From the NCBI RefSeq assembly GCF_027744825.2, contig NC_071334.1, positions 5,495,937-5,559,936 of the forward strand: a stretch of DNA of 64,000 bases, in the 5' to 3' direction. The DNA comes from Synchiropus splendidus. Its lineage: Eukaryota > Chordata > Actinopteri > Syngnathiformes > Callionymidae. The notes under the pieces were generated by a model that did not search any database, was not told the DNA's origin, and saw only the letters and a list, made by a program, of their open reading frames with translations. Positions within the stretch are counted from its first letter, which is position 1. The number at the start of each line of letters is the position of its first letter. The position numbers and the translations under genes were made by a program. Positions 12,363 through 25,000 of this stretch are shown piece by piece.

Positions 12363-14977
12363 GATATTTTGTAGATTATTCTGACTTCAGGCCACATGTG
12401 GTCCCCAAACCACACATTACACAGGCCTGCCTTTGAGCAAGGCTAAGTTCTGCTAGCACGTGAGATTGGTATTGGTCTCAAGACCACTTTTTTAGGCTCT
12501 CGGTCTTGTCTCTTGTCGGCCTGCACCCACTTGTCGCTCATTCAGCAAGTATCAATTTGAGATGCCTTGGACTCGACACTCTCCTGCCACGATAATGTCT
12601 TGGTCTCCACTGCAACGCTCCTCCGCTCACCAAAAGAAAACCAACAACCCTTAACCATGAACTTTACTTTATTTAGACATTTAAACATCTGTAAATCTGC
12701 ATATTCTGTACATTCAGTAGTTGATGGCGTGGAAGACTTGGGGCTGTTTGAGAGCCACATGAGGTGAGAGTGAAGACTTCCCTGGCACCACACAAGAACC
12801 CAGTCTACGAGGAACTGGTCAGAGAAGGCAGTCTACGTCTGAAACACTCCTTCCCTCCGAAACCGCCGCTGCAGCGGATGTAAACATGTGAGTGAGGCCA
12901 TGCAGCTGCAGAGACTCCAGGAATGTAGAAGTGGACCGGACTGAAATCAGCATCATATTGGCCACGTAACGTAACATATATAGGTATATAGATATATGGG
13001 CAACAGTAGGACTTCAAACAGCTCCCTCCCGAGCTAAGCTGTAAACAACTGTGTGGGTGGTGGTTTGTTATGTTGAGCCTGATGAGGACTTTATGGCTTC
13101 GCTTCCTTTCACAACAGAAATGCTGAAACGCCATTTCAGTGGCTGCATCTCAAGCCATTCCACGCAACACATCACACTGAATCATCGTCACAAAACATGC
13201 CGTTAATACTGTTGGAGCTCAAGGAGGACAAATACAAACAATCACTCACACACGCGTGTTGACCTCTGTGACTGTGTGGGTTGTTACTACTCACTGCTTT
13301 TCAGAATGATGCCACATTAGTGTCAGTTTTGCGGTGAGAGTTGAGATTTTGGGGGGTTTGTCAGTGCTGGCTTTTGTTACTCATTTGTACCTGTGTCTGA
13401 GAGTGGGTTTCGCAGCCAAGACACTTGTTGTCACTGGTTACACGCGCTCAGCGTCGTCGCCACTGGAACCATATTGTTATTATTGTCATATTTTGTTTCA
13501 GTATTTTTGTGACTTTGAACTATGACCCTGCTTTTAAAACCTCTAAATCGATCTGAGTTATGTGTGGCACTGTGTTGCACTTTTAAGCTCATCTTTCACC
13601 ACTGTGGCCATTATTCCTGCAGCTTTCCGGATCACTTTGGTTTTGCTCATGAAATGGTGAGCTAATTTAGCCAAAAAAAAAAGACTTTGAACAACGAAAC
13701 TGGCACAGATTGAGCTCTGAAACACATTTGGAGACATATAAGACCCAACATGGAAACTGGCAGCTGAGACTTCCAATCAAAAGGTCTGCGTGAGATTCCC
13801 GTCATACAAGACGTCACGCAACAATAACGGAGAAGAAGCTACTGATCCCAGGTGACGGATGCAGACACTGAAATAAGAGGAGGTTAGCGATTTATTGTTG
13901 GAATTTAAAAGTGTTTTTAGTGGTGGGGGAGGAGCCAAATTGACACAAAAATGCCGGAATGGACGTCCGAGTCCAACGATAAACAACAACACAGCACGAA
14001 GGAGAAAGGCCTGATGTGGCACATTCCTGATGAAAACTATCGGCGGAGAACGAAAGGGAGAGATTCACAGTCATCAAAAACACACAACAAAGACGCCTGC
14101 GAGGGCTGGTGCTCCGCCATGAAGGACAGAATTATGAGTTATGGATAATAACACTCGATAGCAAACCATTCCTTTACAACAGGTTGTGTGACTCAGACAC
14201 ACAGACACACAAAAGAAGAAAAAACACTCGAAACACATCAAACAATTAAGAGTTGAGTTACAAAAGTTGAAACACAACAAAGAGAAATTAAATTAAGCGT
14301 AGAAAAATATCTGGTTGTATTTACACCAATGGAGAATTGAGAGCCATCGCTCAAGTCTAATATGAATGTACGATTTATTAAGTTGGGGGGGGGGCAATTA
14401 TGTGTATAAATAATCAGGAAATAATAACTGTGCAAAAGAAACTTCTGCTTCTTCTAGAAACCGCTTCTATAAAGCAGACTGTGCACGTAAAAAGAAGTTG
14501 AGAAAACCTGTTGTGAAAAATGAACTCTTTCTTTCCAAAAGTAAACGATTCATTTTGAAAAAACGCGCTTCACCAGAGTCCTACAACAATCTCTGAGTGC
14601 TCCGAAGCAATGGTCGATCAAATAGTTTGGTGAGAACTGATAGAATATTGTGATAAAGAGTCACTGAACAGCTTCAATGTTCAACCACAATTGAACAAAA
14701 ACAGTGGAGAAAAAAACAACGGTGATGAACGACGGACGGCCGCTGCCGAGAACATCAAAATAACTGGCACTGAGCGACAGTCGTGCACCACTGACAAAGT
14801 CTCTTTGTCCTTCAAGGTCTTTCGATGGTGTTGAGGTTGTTCCGTTTCAAACAAGAGGGAATCGTGTGCGGTCTGGATGTGGATGTACAAAACTAACCTG
14901 TGTAGAAGACGCAGAAGTGATTGCATAGTCTGTTGAGATGACCACAGCTTCCCAGTCTCTGCTCAAGTCCCCGGCAC

Positions 14978-15117
14978 TCACACGCTGTCAAACTTGTGTT
15001 TCAAATAGTCTTTCATGACCTTGGCGATGGGAAGCTCCTCCAGGAACTTCAAACTCTGCAGGCCGATGCAGTGGCGGATTTTTATCCGGCACAAGTCCTG
15101 TAGGCTCCGAGGTTGTC
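14978..15117 (-). CDS. asb7: asb7 coding exon 3 (SOCS box)
   Basis: After acceptor TCTTCCTCCAG it encodes QPRSLQDLCRIKIRHC through KVMKDYLKHKFDSV and TGA. The BC-box LQDLCRIKI and the Cul5-box region LPIAKVMKDYL are visible. Its 140 bp complete the split Arg codon left by exon 2. Confidence 0.96.
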
Positions 15118-18100
15118 CTGGAGGAAGAGCGCAGGTTACAGCAGGGCCAGGTCGTCTCGCTTCTCATCGTTTCCTCGCAACCAGGGTTTCATGAAACGGT
15201 GTCCTGATTTTCAGGGGCCACCAGATGGCACTGTCTGTTGCAAAATGTTTGGACTTCAACAACTCATTCAATGACACCTCACATCATTTCTAAACCAGGA
15301 GCGCCATCTAGTGGCCTCTGAAAATGAGGGCACCGTTTCATCAACCCTGCAATACTGTTTCATGAAGCCTCAATGACCCATCACTAGGATTTACTGCTAG
15401 AATTTGTTGGCCAGCAGAAACATTTCATCACATGATCATTAAATATATTTATAAACCACATGCCCGACGTTTCTGCCCTTGTATTCTTAAGCTATGATTA
15501 GGTGTAGTCACATATCGGTATCGGAGAATATTACTACAGAAGAAAATCGGTGGAATCGAACATCACTACTCACTACAGCATTGTCTCCATGGCTTATGTT
15601 GCCAATGTGACGGTCACATAAGGCATCACTATTTTAATTGATAAATACTCAAGGCAACACGCAGGTTCTCAGCGGAGTTCACAGAGCCGGAACGTGGAAG
15701 AAAAAAAAAACGGACTCAAGGCCACAAAGGGACCAGAGATCCACTGAGTCAATCACTCTGGTAGGTAACTCTATCCCTCTTCGTGGACGGATCGCGCTTA
15801 AAGTTGTCACCTGCTGATGTGGACTTCTGGCTCCACATTTGAAGAAGCTGCACTGGCAGATGAGTTCATTCAGGACACAGAAGGGGCATCAATAGAGCGG
15901 CGGACATGCGATCTGACTGATGCTCTCAAAGAGCTGCTCTCAGCGGCCGCGCCGCTCTCTCAGATTCACCTTCACAGGCCGGCCTCCGGAATGTTGCCAT
16001 TGTTGCCCCGGCATCACAATGCTCCGGGTAATGTGGGATTGTTCTCTCAATGAACACAGGTCACCAGAGCCTACAGTTGGCGTGCTGCCCAAATTTACTT
16101 TACACTGTTCTCACATTTCAATTCTCATCATGTCCCCCACTCAGGCCTGGCCTTCTCTTGCCGCACAATCCGATTACAACCACCAACCACAGTATGTACC
16201 GCTGGTCACCATCCATAACACGGGTCTGTGAATACTTCAAGAGTTCAGAGTTGCCTGCAAAACAGTTGGCACCATGGTGTGAAGCTTCCTAAAGGTGAAG
16301 CCTCATTTGTGAATCGTTTGTGAACTTCAGTCTAGTGAATTTGTTCTGCCAATAATGAGTCACCGAAAAAGGCTTTGTTTCGCAGGAAACTGACCTTTTG
16401 TTAAACTAATATCAGTAAAACTGAATGGATCTGACAAAGAAAACTTTAACAAAAAAACTAATTTCCTGTACTTTTTTCTCTCAGTCTGAACCCTGCGGCT
16501 TATTCATCGTCGCAGCTAATATATAGATTTTTCCAGGCTAAAGAGCCTCATGCTGCCAAAATATTGAGCCTCCTCACATCAAACCCATGACATCACAGGT
16601 GTTTTATTGACCTTAAAGCGCTCAAAATGTGCTGTTTTCTCCCGCGTGTCCACAGCTCCGCCCACAGAGTCGATCCCCTGGAGGAGATCAGAAGCAGTGG
16701 CTGAGACCGGCTGTGGTGTCGGAACTTTGGACGCATTTTGAGCACTTTAATGTCAATAAAAGATGTGAGGAGTTGATGATTCCAGTTCAGAACATTGGCC
16801 AGTTTGTTTCATGAGTCAGTCTCCATGCTGGAGCCCGTTTTCCAAACTAGTTTAGAAGTGATCCTCATGCATTTTTAAGCCTTTCTACGGTGCAGACAGC
16901 ACCACTGCACCGCTGCGGCTCATGGATGAAGAAGATCTATTTTCCGTCTTAAATTTTGTGGGCGGGGCTAATGTTCCACAGTACTTGATAGTCCAGGATT
17001 CACAGTAATCCCCGAGTTTAGATCAGACTGACTATTAAATAAAACTATTTTGAATAGATTCAAAAACTGACTGTTGCAATACATTTAATAAAGGGGTGAT
17101 GAAACACACGCCCCCCCCCCGTGTATCTGTGTGAGTGTGTCTATCCTTGTGTGAGTCAACTTACTGGTGACTTCCTGCAAATAATCCAAACAGGGCCGGC
17201 TGATTCCCGACATGCTAATGGAGACGGCGACAGGCGTCTGGCCCTCGTAGTTCCTGGTGTTGGTGTCAGCCCCGTACGTGTAGAGCATCTGCGCGCACAG
17301 CACGTCATCTCTGAGGGCCGACAGGTGCAGCGGGGTCTGTCCGTCTTCCAGGCGGCCGAGGTTAGTGTCGGCCCCTCTTTGCAGGAACATGCGGCAATAG
17401 GAGTGATTGCCCTTGATGACGGCGTAGCGCAACAGGAAGCCGTTCTGAATGTCAATATTGGCACTGTGGTCTAGGAGGATGCGCACGCAGCTGGAGCGCT
17501 CCCGGATGATGGCCAGCTGTAAAGGCGTGGTCCCCTTATCACTCAGGGGGTCCACCTCAGCCCGGAATTCCAGCAGGAGTCGTACGAATGAGTCCCGGCC
17601 GTAGTGGGCCGCCACGTGCAGAGGGGTCCAGCCGTCATTGCTTTTGGCGTTGATTATGTCACTGCGGAACTCTGACTCCAACATGAGTCGGGCGATGCGA
17701 GCTCGGCCGTGCATGGCGGCGTAGTGAAGCGCTGTGAAGCCCCCGATGAAGTCTTTCACAGTGGGGTCGGCTGTGGAGAGACAGGGTGGACACACAAGAG
17801 CTTTGAGTTTTCCTGTTGCATAGCGTGGAAGACACCGCCCTCTAGACGTGACCACGCTCAATTACAATCAGAGCAAACACGCAAACGTCATCTAAGCCTG
17901 TGTTTTTCAACCTTTTTGAAGCCACGACTCACTTCATTCACTGAAAAAAATCCAGAGGCTCACCAGCATAGGAACCTCGGCCAAAGCACAACTGTGCCAT
18001 GTTAAAAGTCCTGCAGAAAATCCCTTTTAATTTGTGAAAAAGACACTTGGCTGTATTGTTCTACCACTTGCAAACAATTTGCAGAAAATATACTTTAATT

Positions 18101-19058
18101 TTTTTTTTTTTTTAAATGTCTCCAGAAAGTGGTGGGCAATATCTATCATTATTTATTTATTTATTTTAAATAACTGCGTTGATTATTTTACATGATTTTA
18201 TTCTAGTTTATTTTCAGACAAATCTTTAATTCTTTGCCTCAGCTTCATAACAACGACTTTTTGGAAGCGCATTTATTTAGTTCTGAGTTTAGTTTTTATC
18301 CAACATTTAAACAACGGAGAAAACTTCAATAGTCTACTAGTGTCAACAAAGTTTTGAAGGGAGACGTCACGTCAGCCTTTAACTTTGTTGCCTCTGTTAG
18401 CTCTCAAGTTTTGAAGGTGTGTGTGGTCAAGTTAGAGGCGCATCTGGTTTAAAAACAACATTTTTGGCGGCTTCTTCGCAGTAAGTGTGAGGGAACAGGA
18501 GCATTGTGTGCAACACAGCGCGCTGAGTGATGGACGAGTAGTCAGCATAGATCTGTAGCGTATAGAAAAAATGTGCTGTAATCCATGTGCTCTCCTCACG
18601 TTGGTAGATATCAAACATGTCCTAAATGCTCGTGATTTAATGCCATCATATCAACACCTCTATCTCAGAGAGAAATGATGTGAGACTGGATAATTAGAAG
18701 CATCCGCACTTAATTTTAAAATATAAACTACACGGCTAAATAACAGCAACTTCGCTGTCACGGCGCCCAGTGATGCTGTTTCACCACGCCAGATGTAAAC
18801 AAACACATAAGTAGCTGGTGGTCTGATAGGACAATGATAAGTCTGACCTCCATGCTCCAGAAAGACCCGCACACATCTCTCCTTTCCTTTCGCGGCTGAG
18901 AAGTGGAGCAGCGTCCAGCCGTTAGCGTCGCGGATTTTGGGCGAGTATCCCTGCTCCAGCATTCGCCGGACGGTGCAGACATCGCCGGCAGCTACCGCAG
19001 CTTGGATCTGCAGCTCCTCATGAAGCTCTGGGTTCCGTCTGCAGTGATGGTTCAGCAT
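14978..19058 (-). CDS. asb7: Ankyrin repeat and SOCS box protein 7 (ASB7)
   Basis: Substrate receptor of a Cullin5-RING E3 ubiquitin ligase: the ankyrin repeats choose the target and the C-terminal SOCS box binds Elongin B/C and Cullin5. Three coding exons: 19058-18848 (70 codons plus 1 nt), 17770-17165 (201 complete codons) and 15117-14978 (to TGA). Joined, they give 318 residues, the same length as human ASB7. The N-terminus is MLNHHCRRNPELHEELQIQA. Ankyrin motifs run from about residue 13 to 245 (GWTLLHFSAAKGKERCV, GFTALHYAAMHGRARIA, GWTPLHVAAHYGRDSFV, GQTPLHLSALRDDVLCA). The SOCS box covers about 270-318 (LQDLCRIKIRHCIGLQSLKF, LPIAKVMKDYL). The reading frame is intact across every junction. 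It lies head to head with lins1, as in mammals. A non-coding 5' exon at 20072-20171 is suggested. Confidence 0.97.
15186..15372. repeat. Palindromic repeat A, copy 2
   Basis: The left arm starts GGTTTCATGAAACGGTGTCC and the right ends ACTGTTTCATGAAGCCTC. Facing CTCF-like cores are at 15218-15232 (CCACCAGATGGCACT) and 15300-15314 (AGCGCCATCTAGTGG). Confidence 0.88.
16704..16994. repeat. Dispersed repeat D, copy 1
   Basis: It matches 32800-33105. A stretch of about 160 bp, from ATGTCAATAAAAGATG to GCACCACTGCACC, appears base-for-base identical between the two copies, while the flanks have drifted. No open frame is conserved. The class is unknown. Confidence 0.85.
17165..17770 (-). CDS. asb7: asb7 coding exon 2
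   Basis: This large exon carries the remaining ankyrin repeats, from DPTVKDFIGG to CLDYLQEVT. The acceptor is TCTCCACAG and the donor is ACCA|GTAAGT. It is near-identical to mammalian ASB7 across its length. Confidence 0.97.
17771..18847. other. asb7: asb7 intron 1
   Basis: A 1.08 kb intron that is largely taken up by a hAT-like dispersed repeat (17899-18545). Confidence 0.75.
17899..18545. repeat. hAT-like dispersed repeat P, copy 1
   Basis: It starts CTGTGTTTTTCAACCTTTTT, resembling the CAGTGTTTTTCAACC terminal repeat common to hAT/Charlie transposons. It aligns along about 650 bp with 34577-35335 (shared blocks AAATAACTG, CATGATTTTATT, AGTTAGAGGCGCATC, GGCGGCTTCTT). No transposase frame is present and the far terminal repeat was not found. 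Confidence 0.65.
18848..19058 (-). CDS. asb7: asb7 coding exon 1
   Basis: It encodes residues 1-70: the N-terminal helix and the first two ankyrin repeats, ending VFLEHG. The donor is GGAG|GTCAGA, and the last base begins an Ala codon completed in the next exon. Confidence 0.96.
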
Positions 19059-20071
19059 CCTGTCACGTTTGAAATGGCATCATCGTTTAGAACACAGTGG
19101 TGTCGATGTACAGACTCACACATATTTGTCAGTTGAAAAGTATAAATGAAATTATTATCACAGAAATTATGACAAAAAAACAATGGTTTTACGGACACTT
19201 CTGATATCTAATTGTGCTACTGGCCCTTAATGACAAACACATCATTTGCTACAGCATTGTGATCAGTTTTGAACAACTTTTATAACTTTATGACTTACAT
19301 AAGGGGCCCATTTATGCTCCTTTTCTGCGACAAAATTTCCATCACCGATCACATGCTTCCATGCATTCTTTATGTTAGTATTGCTGTTCACCAATCTATC
19401 CACCAGGGGGAGCAGCCCAGAGTCAAAAGTTTATGACAGCAACAAACTCCAAAACCAACATGGCGTCGGTAAAAGGAGCATTGATAATGAACCTCTTAGA
19501 ATTAAGAGGAAACAGAGGCAGCGTTGTAGGAGGTGGTGGTTGGTGAGGCTGTTAAATGCATCGCCACTGGAGGATGGAGAATTGCCACCATTGTCATGTC
19601 TTCTTCGTGTCTCATTAGAGCTATGTATCGCGCAGTAACGGCAACACTGCCCCCCATGGTTTCTGGTGGTCCGTATCTGTGAGCTTTGTGGCAACATAAA
19701 GAAATATGGTGCAAATGAAGGCAGAGAACGGACAGAAGGACCTGTACGTATCTGGATCCGTATGTAATGGTGATCATAAGTGGGCCTTTGGCGCTATATT
19801 TTTTTCCCCACCTACTCTGCAGGTCCACTTTTTTTCATAAACTGCTGCACTTGTTGACCATTTTCCGTCTCAGTGGAAACAATGATTGGTCACAGTTCAT
19901 AAACGAATAGATACATACTGACACATTTGTTCATGGATTTAGAGCCTATTTTACAGACTGAGAAATCCACAATCACGCTACTAAATTCTCTAAAAAGTTA
20001 CCGACTGCAGTCAGAAAAAACCCCATAAGGAAACACCGAACTCCTGCACGGAAACAGTGCTAAGTGTTTAC
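19059..20071. other. asb7 5' intron / upstream segment
   Basis: It holds repeat B copy 2 (19351-19770). The rest is unremarkable AT-rich sequence. Confidence 0.55.
19351..19770 (+). repeat. Dispersed repeat B, copy 2
   Basis: It opens with CATGCTTCCATGCATTCTTT and contains the strong CTCF-like core CCACCAGGGGGAGCAGC at 19400-19416. It then has AACAGAGGCAGCGTTGTAGG and CCCCCCATGGTTTC. Related copies lie at 12005-12362 (inverted) and 51402-51815. Confidence 0.85.
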
Positions 20072-20171
20072 CTCTTGACCAGCTGGAGAGACGGACTTCT
20101 CTTAGTCATATCGGAGCTGCACCAGGACAAAGACGGCTCGCTGCTTGAACTCAGGTCTTAAGCACAGCTCC
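20072..20171 (-). other. asb7: Possible non-coding 5' exon of asb7
   Basis: On the minus strand a pyrimidine-rich acceptor (GCCCCTCCATTTTGTGTTTTTCAG region) precedes 100 bp ending CAAGAG|GTAAAC. It sits between the first coding exon and the presumed shared promoter, where mammalian ASB7 also has 5' untranslated exons. There is no direct transcript evidence. Confidence 0.4.
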
Positions 20172-21635
20172 CTGAAAAACACAAAATGGAGGGGCAATAA
20201 GTTTCACATTATATGGTGTTAAACAAATATGGCAAGCTCATTTTAATGAGATTAGACTCACAAAACGTTTTAGTCACATATGCTGACTAGGTAGACATTC
20301 AGTCACAGACAGTACTTTCTCTGGTTGCACTGTACAGAAGTAATGCACTTCTTTCCAGGTTTATTTTATTTCTTATGTTCATTTTTGTCTTTTGACTACA
20401 TGAAGAACTGTGTCAGTTTAGATGAGATTTTATAGTGAGTAGAAAAAACTTTTTCTTGTTAGTTTTTTACTTCATTATTTGCGTACTTCTCTACTTGACT
20501 CACATTTTTGTTGGACAGGAAATTGACATAAAACTTGAAATCAAATCGAGCTGACTTGACAAGCGCCTCATTTCAAAGTGGCAAATTCCCATAAAGCAAA
20601 CGGTTGCATCGCATCCCCATAACACAAATGACTACAGGACAACACCAACTGTTTAAAAAATATGAGCTGAATTATGGTTTGATAGTAGAAAAATGGGAGG
20701 CGGAAACACTGCGTTTACAACAACAAAAAAAGCACAAACAAAACACAGTCATGTAGTCATTTTGGAACAGACGGAACTAAACACGAAGACGACACTATGA
20801 AGTAAGGCTAAGACTGGGATTTTCTGAAATATTGTGGCAGTGCAATGAAGGCAGCGTTTTTGATAGTTGGCGCTTTGTTTATGTGGAGATGTGAGCTAAC
20901 CCCGGTTAGCCGAGAGGCTACAAAACTCACTAGCCGATAGCTCGTCGTGTTGGATGGCGTTCTCTCTTCCAGACACAAAAACAAACACTCAACAAGAACG
21001 CAACACTGTCTGCACCCAACTGTTCGTGGTTTGACGTTATTATGCGTCCGCTTCCAGAGGTTTTGTGGCCATAAAACAAAGACTTACTTCACAGACGTTG
21101 AGCTGACATGTAATTTAGCCAATCAGCTCCCGCACAGTTGTCAGACCTGCATGTCGCGGACTGTCCGGTGCTAAACGGGATGTTGTCCACATCTACCAGG
21201 CGCGTCGGTGGTTCTTGTCAGTGTTACAGTCACATTATTGGATTGTTAATACAAAGATTGACAAAGAAAGTGTCACTGGCCATGTAGACGTAGACGCCAT
21301 ACAAAAACAATGCCGTTTCCGGTTACGCCCTTCCACAATAAAACTTGACTTGACGCTCAAACAGAGACAAACATGATGAAATGACATGAGTAGAGCGTAT
21401 TAAATGTTCATTAAGCTAATATGTACAAGGTGGTCGTTCAATGTTTCAGAGAACCTTTCCGGGTTATTTATTTATATTCCGTTTAAGGCGTGCTCTGTTT
21501 GGCTTCAGCCTTGAATACAACAACTTCTTAACAACCGGCTTAAAACAATATTTATTTACGATGACGACTCGTGATCCTTTATTTTGAAAACTATAACGCC
21601 TTACCAATTGGAAGCTTCACTGGAATGCTTGGTGT
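20172..21635. other. Upstream sequence between asb7 and lins1
   Basis: No coding potential is recognised. The density of CpG rises after about 20880. The transcription start of asb7 probably lies here. I see no repeat copy. Confidence 0.5.
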
Positions 21636-21680
21636 CGTAACTTCCGCGTGGTCACGTGGTACGGAAGCGACCGTAGCGTC
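21636..21680. promoter_or_regulatory. Probable shared asb7/lins1 promoter
   Basis: Just upstream of the lins1 ATG are an ETS/GABP-like AACTTCCGCG (21639-21648), an E-box GTCACGTGGT (21651-21660, USF type) and ACGGAAGC (21661-21668). There is no TATA box. Paired ETS sites and CpG richness are typical of bidirectional housekeeping promoters, and the two genes are divergent here as in human. Confidence 0.55.
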
Positions 21681-22019
21681 ATGGAGGTGAGCGACACTAG
21701 CTCCGAGTCATGCTCCGCCGCGGGTCCTTGGTCCGACACCGAGTGTCTGGAGCGCCTCACCGGGTGCTTTACAAGTCTCCAGTCGTCTTCCTGTCCCCGC
21801 CAGCGCGTGGCTGAGCTCGCCTCTGCCGTTCATTCCGCCGCGTCCAGAGCTGAAGCCGGAGAGTATTGCCATGGCAACGAGTTGCGCCGCCTCAGCCTGA
21901 CTCTGGTGGAGAAGATGGTGTCGAGCTTGGCTGCGCGCAGCTCCACTGCGCAGCTCGCCTCCTACTGCGAGGAGCTGACGCGGCTCTTGTTTGGTCGCAT
22001 GGACCTGATGTGTCCCATT
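21681..22019 (+). CDS. lins1: lins1 coding exon 1
   Basis: It encodes residues 1-113, MEVSDTSSESC to MDLMCPI, Ser-rich at first and then helical. It sits in CpG-rich sequence. The donor is CATT|GTAAGG and a 66 bp intron follows. Confidence 0.88.
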
Positions 22020-25000
22020 GTAAGGCGGATCCACGCGTTCAGCGTCAATGCGCCACTTGTTTGCTCATCCCTTCGTTCTGTGCAGGTTGATTCTTTCCGC
22101 TCTCCAGACCAGATTGTCAGCCACCTGGCAACGAAGGCGGCGTCTTCATATGTTTCCCATCAGCTCCACACGTCTGTGAGTGTTTGAAAGTTAACGGAGT
22201 TTGGAATGACTCCAAGGAAGTCGATCACCTTTGCTGGTCGTTCTAAACATGAGAAGACCAACTCCAGTTGTTCAGTGACACCTACATTTCTATTGAGTAT
22301 CAGAGATCAGATCATATTGATCCACGAGCCCTGGAAGTGACATGCATGACTTTATATGTTTATCTTGGGACACCAGTTATCTCCACATTGATCCATGTCA
22401 ACCATAGAAAATGTAAGAGCAATGAGCTTTTCTTCTATCAATGTCATCCACAAACAGATGTCTATAATTCTCTCTCAGGGCACGGTGAGTCAGGCCTGGC
22501 TCCAGGCGTGTCAACACGCCTTCCTCACCTCTGACCCCTCTTCTGAGCTGGACGCCTGCTTGTGGTCACTGACCTCAGTTCTGAAGAAGCTGCTGAAAGG
22601 ATCTCATCCAGGTAAAACTCCCGATGACAACCTTGATGGTGATCACCGTGTATATGTGACTCGGAGAATGTGTGTGCTCAGAGTTGTTATTTTTAGAGTG
22701 TATGTGTATGTCCCTGCAAGGGAAATAAGTTTGCTGTGGTTGGCTGGGTCTCTCTAGTCTTGGCACTTTAGGAGACCTGGACCAACATAACTATGACAAT
22801 CCACTTCAAATTTCTGCAAGTTTAAAAAAAAATGTAACTAGGTGGTTTTCCCTTCAGGCCTGTGAGGTGTCGTGAAGCATTGTCTTCATTCTCTGAGGCC
22901 AGTAGATGGCACTTTCTGCTCTAAAATCTTCCCAGCTTAGAAATTTAAGGAACATGGTGCTTTTTGACTGTGGGGTTTTGAGTGTTATAAATTGGAGCAC
23001 ACACACCAGCCAGCTGTACTTTCACATGTTGCAAAGGTCCTGGGCTCTTCTTTATTACCAATGGCCAGTGAGTAAATTGGCAACGTTTAAATTTTGAAAT
23101 CCTATTTTTTTTGTCTTTAACTTATATTCTTTGATTTAAATTTTATTATTATTGTTTGATTGTCCTGCAGGGGAATGGAAGAAAAAATCAATGAGGGTGG
23201 TCAATAATTTATAAAGTGTATAAGAATGTGTGTTTAAAGTGCTTGGAGTGTTGGTTAAGTCCACAGCATTTGCTATTTTCTCACTTGCATTTGTTGGGTT
23301 TTTAACTATTGTATTAACTGCTTCGCCATCTGAGAGAATCCGTGTACTTTTCGTTCATTCATTTTTTGTTTAAAAATAAAATAAAACATATATATTTTTG
23401 TTTTGAAACAAAATACGGAAAAACAAAACCAAAAACAATCTGTGTCCCTTTTCGTTCATTCATTTTTTGTTTCAAAATAAAATCAAATAAAAGTTTTGAT
23501 TTGTTTTAAAATTTCAAAAGTTTTTCAAAGCTTTCAAACCTTTTTCTGTTCTGCAGAACAGAACAGAATGTAGCTCTCCATGGTGGACTGAACTAATCCA
23601 CACTTGCAACTCCAGTTTGCGATGGACAGTGTTTCCGGATCGATTTGTGAGCAAAGTATTACCGGAACAAAATAAAATAATGTAGCTTTTTTTCCGTTCT
23701 CCGTTTTTCTGTTTCAACTTGTAAACATAATGGCGTTTTTTGTTTTGTTTTTTTGTTTTTTTTTTGTTTCAAAATGGAAAATGGAAAAAACTTCTTAAAA
23801 AACTTAAAAAATTCTTTTTGTTTTGTTTTTCCGTGTTTTGTTTCAAAACGAAAAAAACAAAAAACAAATCAAAACTTTGTTTATTTGATTTTATTTTGAA
23901 ACAAAAAAATGAATGCACAAAAGGTGGACGGATTTGAGAGAGTTCCAGAAGGTCGCATCAATTGGATTCATAGTTTTGGTGTTTTCTGTCTAACAGATCT
24001 TGCAGTCAAACTTCTGGAGATGTTCGACACCAGCGTCTGTGTTGTCTGCTCCCGATTCCTTCCTTTGGAGCAGGAGTCAGTGCCAATGATGGAGCACCGG
24101 CACTGGTCCACCACCTTTTGTACCCTGCTGAACCTGCTGGAGGCTCTGGCGGCTTCTGCTGCTCTGTGTACGTCCGACGTCTGCCTCCAGAGTCAGAGAC
24201 TGACGCACGTCCACGCCTCCTCCCTCCTGACGACAGTCACCCGCTGCTCACAGTATCGCGTCAAAAAGCCAGCGCTGCTGCTCCTGAAGAGAGTCCTGCT
24301 GCAGAAGCCTGGAGAAGAGTGGCTGTCAGGAGGAGTCAGAAATGCTCGCCGATCTCAGGACGTGCAGCTGCTGGCTCAGAGCGTGTTGCGTGCAGTCACC
24401 GCTGGGTGGCTGCAGGGTCTTGAAGTCAGAACCGGCTCTTTCTTTGGAGGCACGTGTCAGAGCCTGGAACAGAAGAAAGACTACGTGATACTGAGAGCAG
24501 TCAGCGTTGTCCTTCTCAAGGCCGCTGAGGTTCACATTGAGGCTGGAGCTCCATCAGGTGAGGGCAGAACACACTGTTGAGAGGATGACATGGGCCAGAG
24601 GTCAATACTATTGAATCAGAATCAGCTTTATTGTCATGGTCAGTGGGGATCCCACCAACTAGGATAGTGCTTTAAAATAAAATAAAATAAAATAACAGGC
24701 TCACTACGAATTCAACAGTCTGACAGCCGAGGTGAAGAAGCTGTTCCTGTGACAGGAGGTTCTGGTCTGGATCGACCGTAGCCTCCTGCCAGAGGGAAGA
24801 GGAGTCCATCTACTATATATCCACCAGATACTTAGGGAGCAAGTTTTCAGCTGCTGAATGTACAATGTACCAGAGAAGCACTCAGGAGAGCGAAGACCTC
24901 CGCCTAGCCTCTTAGTTTATCAATATCATTTAGTGTCATTGGCTGTAGTGAGCTCTATAGGACAGCAGGTGGCAGTCGTGTTCCAGAACTCACTTGCACG

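Larger units (their letters stand above)
2701..14977. other. Intergenic region between aldh1a3 and asb7
   Basis: The 12.3 kb contains repeat A copy 1 (3111-3305), repeat E copy 1 (about 4530-4750), an inverted-repeat element with an inner repeat (7346-8071), repeat C (about 9950-10132) and repeat B copy 1 (12005-12362). A (TAATC)4 run lies at 11214 and an exon-like stretch at 8243-8326. The long ORFs here have poor codon structure and no recognisable family. Being upstream of aldh1a3, it probably holds its enhancers, but none can be identified from sequence alone. The 3' UTR of asb7 should occupy its right end. Confidence 0.6.
15118..17164. other. asb7: asb7 intron 2
   Basis: A 2.05 kb intron. 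It holds repeat A copy 2 (15186-15372) and repeat D copy 1 (16704-16994), with a related inverted stretch near 16598-16640. No other gene is evident. Confidence 0.7.
22612..23996. other. lins1: lins1 intron 3
   Basis: It contains a one-armed repeat A fragment (22862-22930) and an AT-rich inverted-repeat element (23452-23916). A third similar arm lies at about 23341-23390. Confidence 0.75.

Noticed and set aside
21648..21680. Upstream GTG extension of lins1
   Set aside because: GTG starts are not used in this setting, and ATG 21681 is in the same frame and fits the promoter layout.
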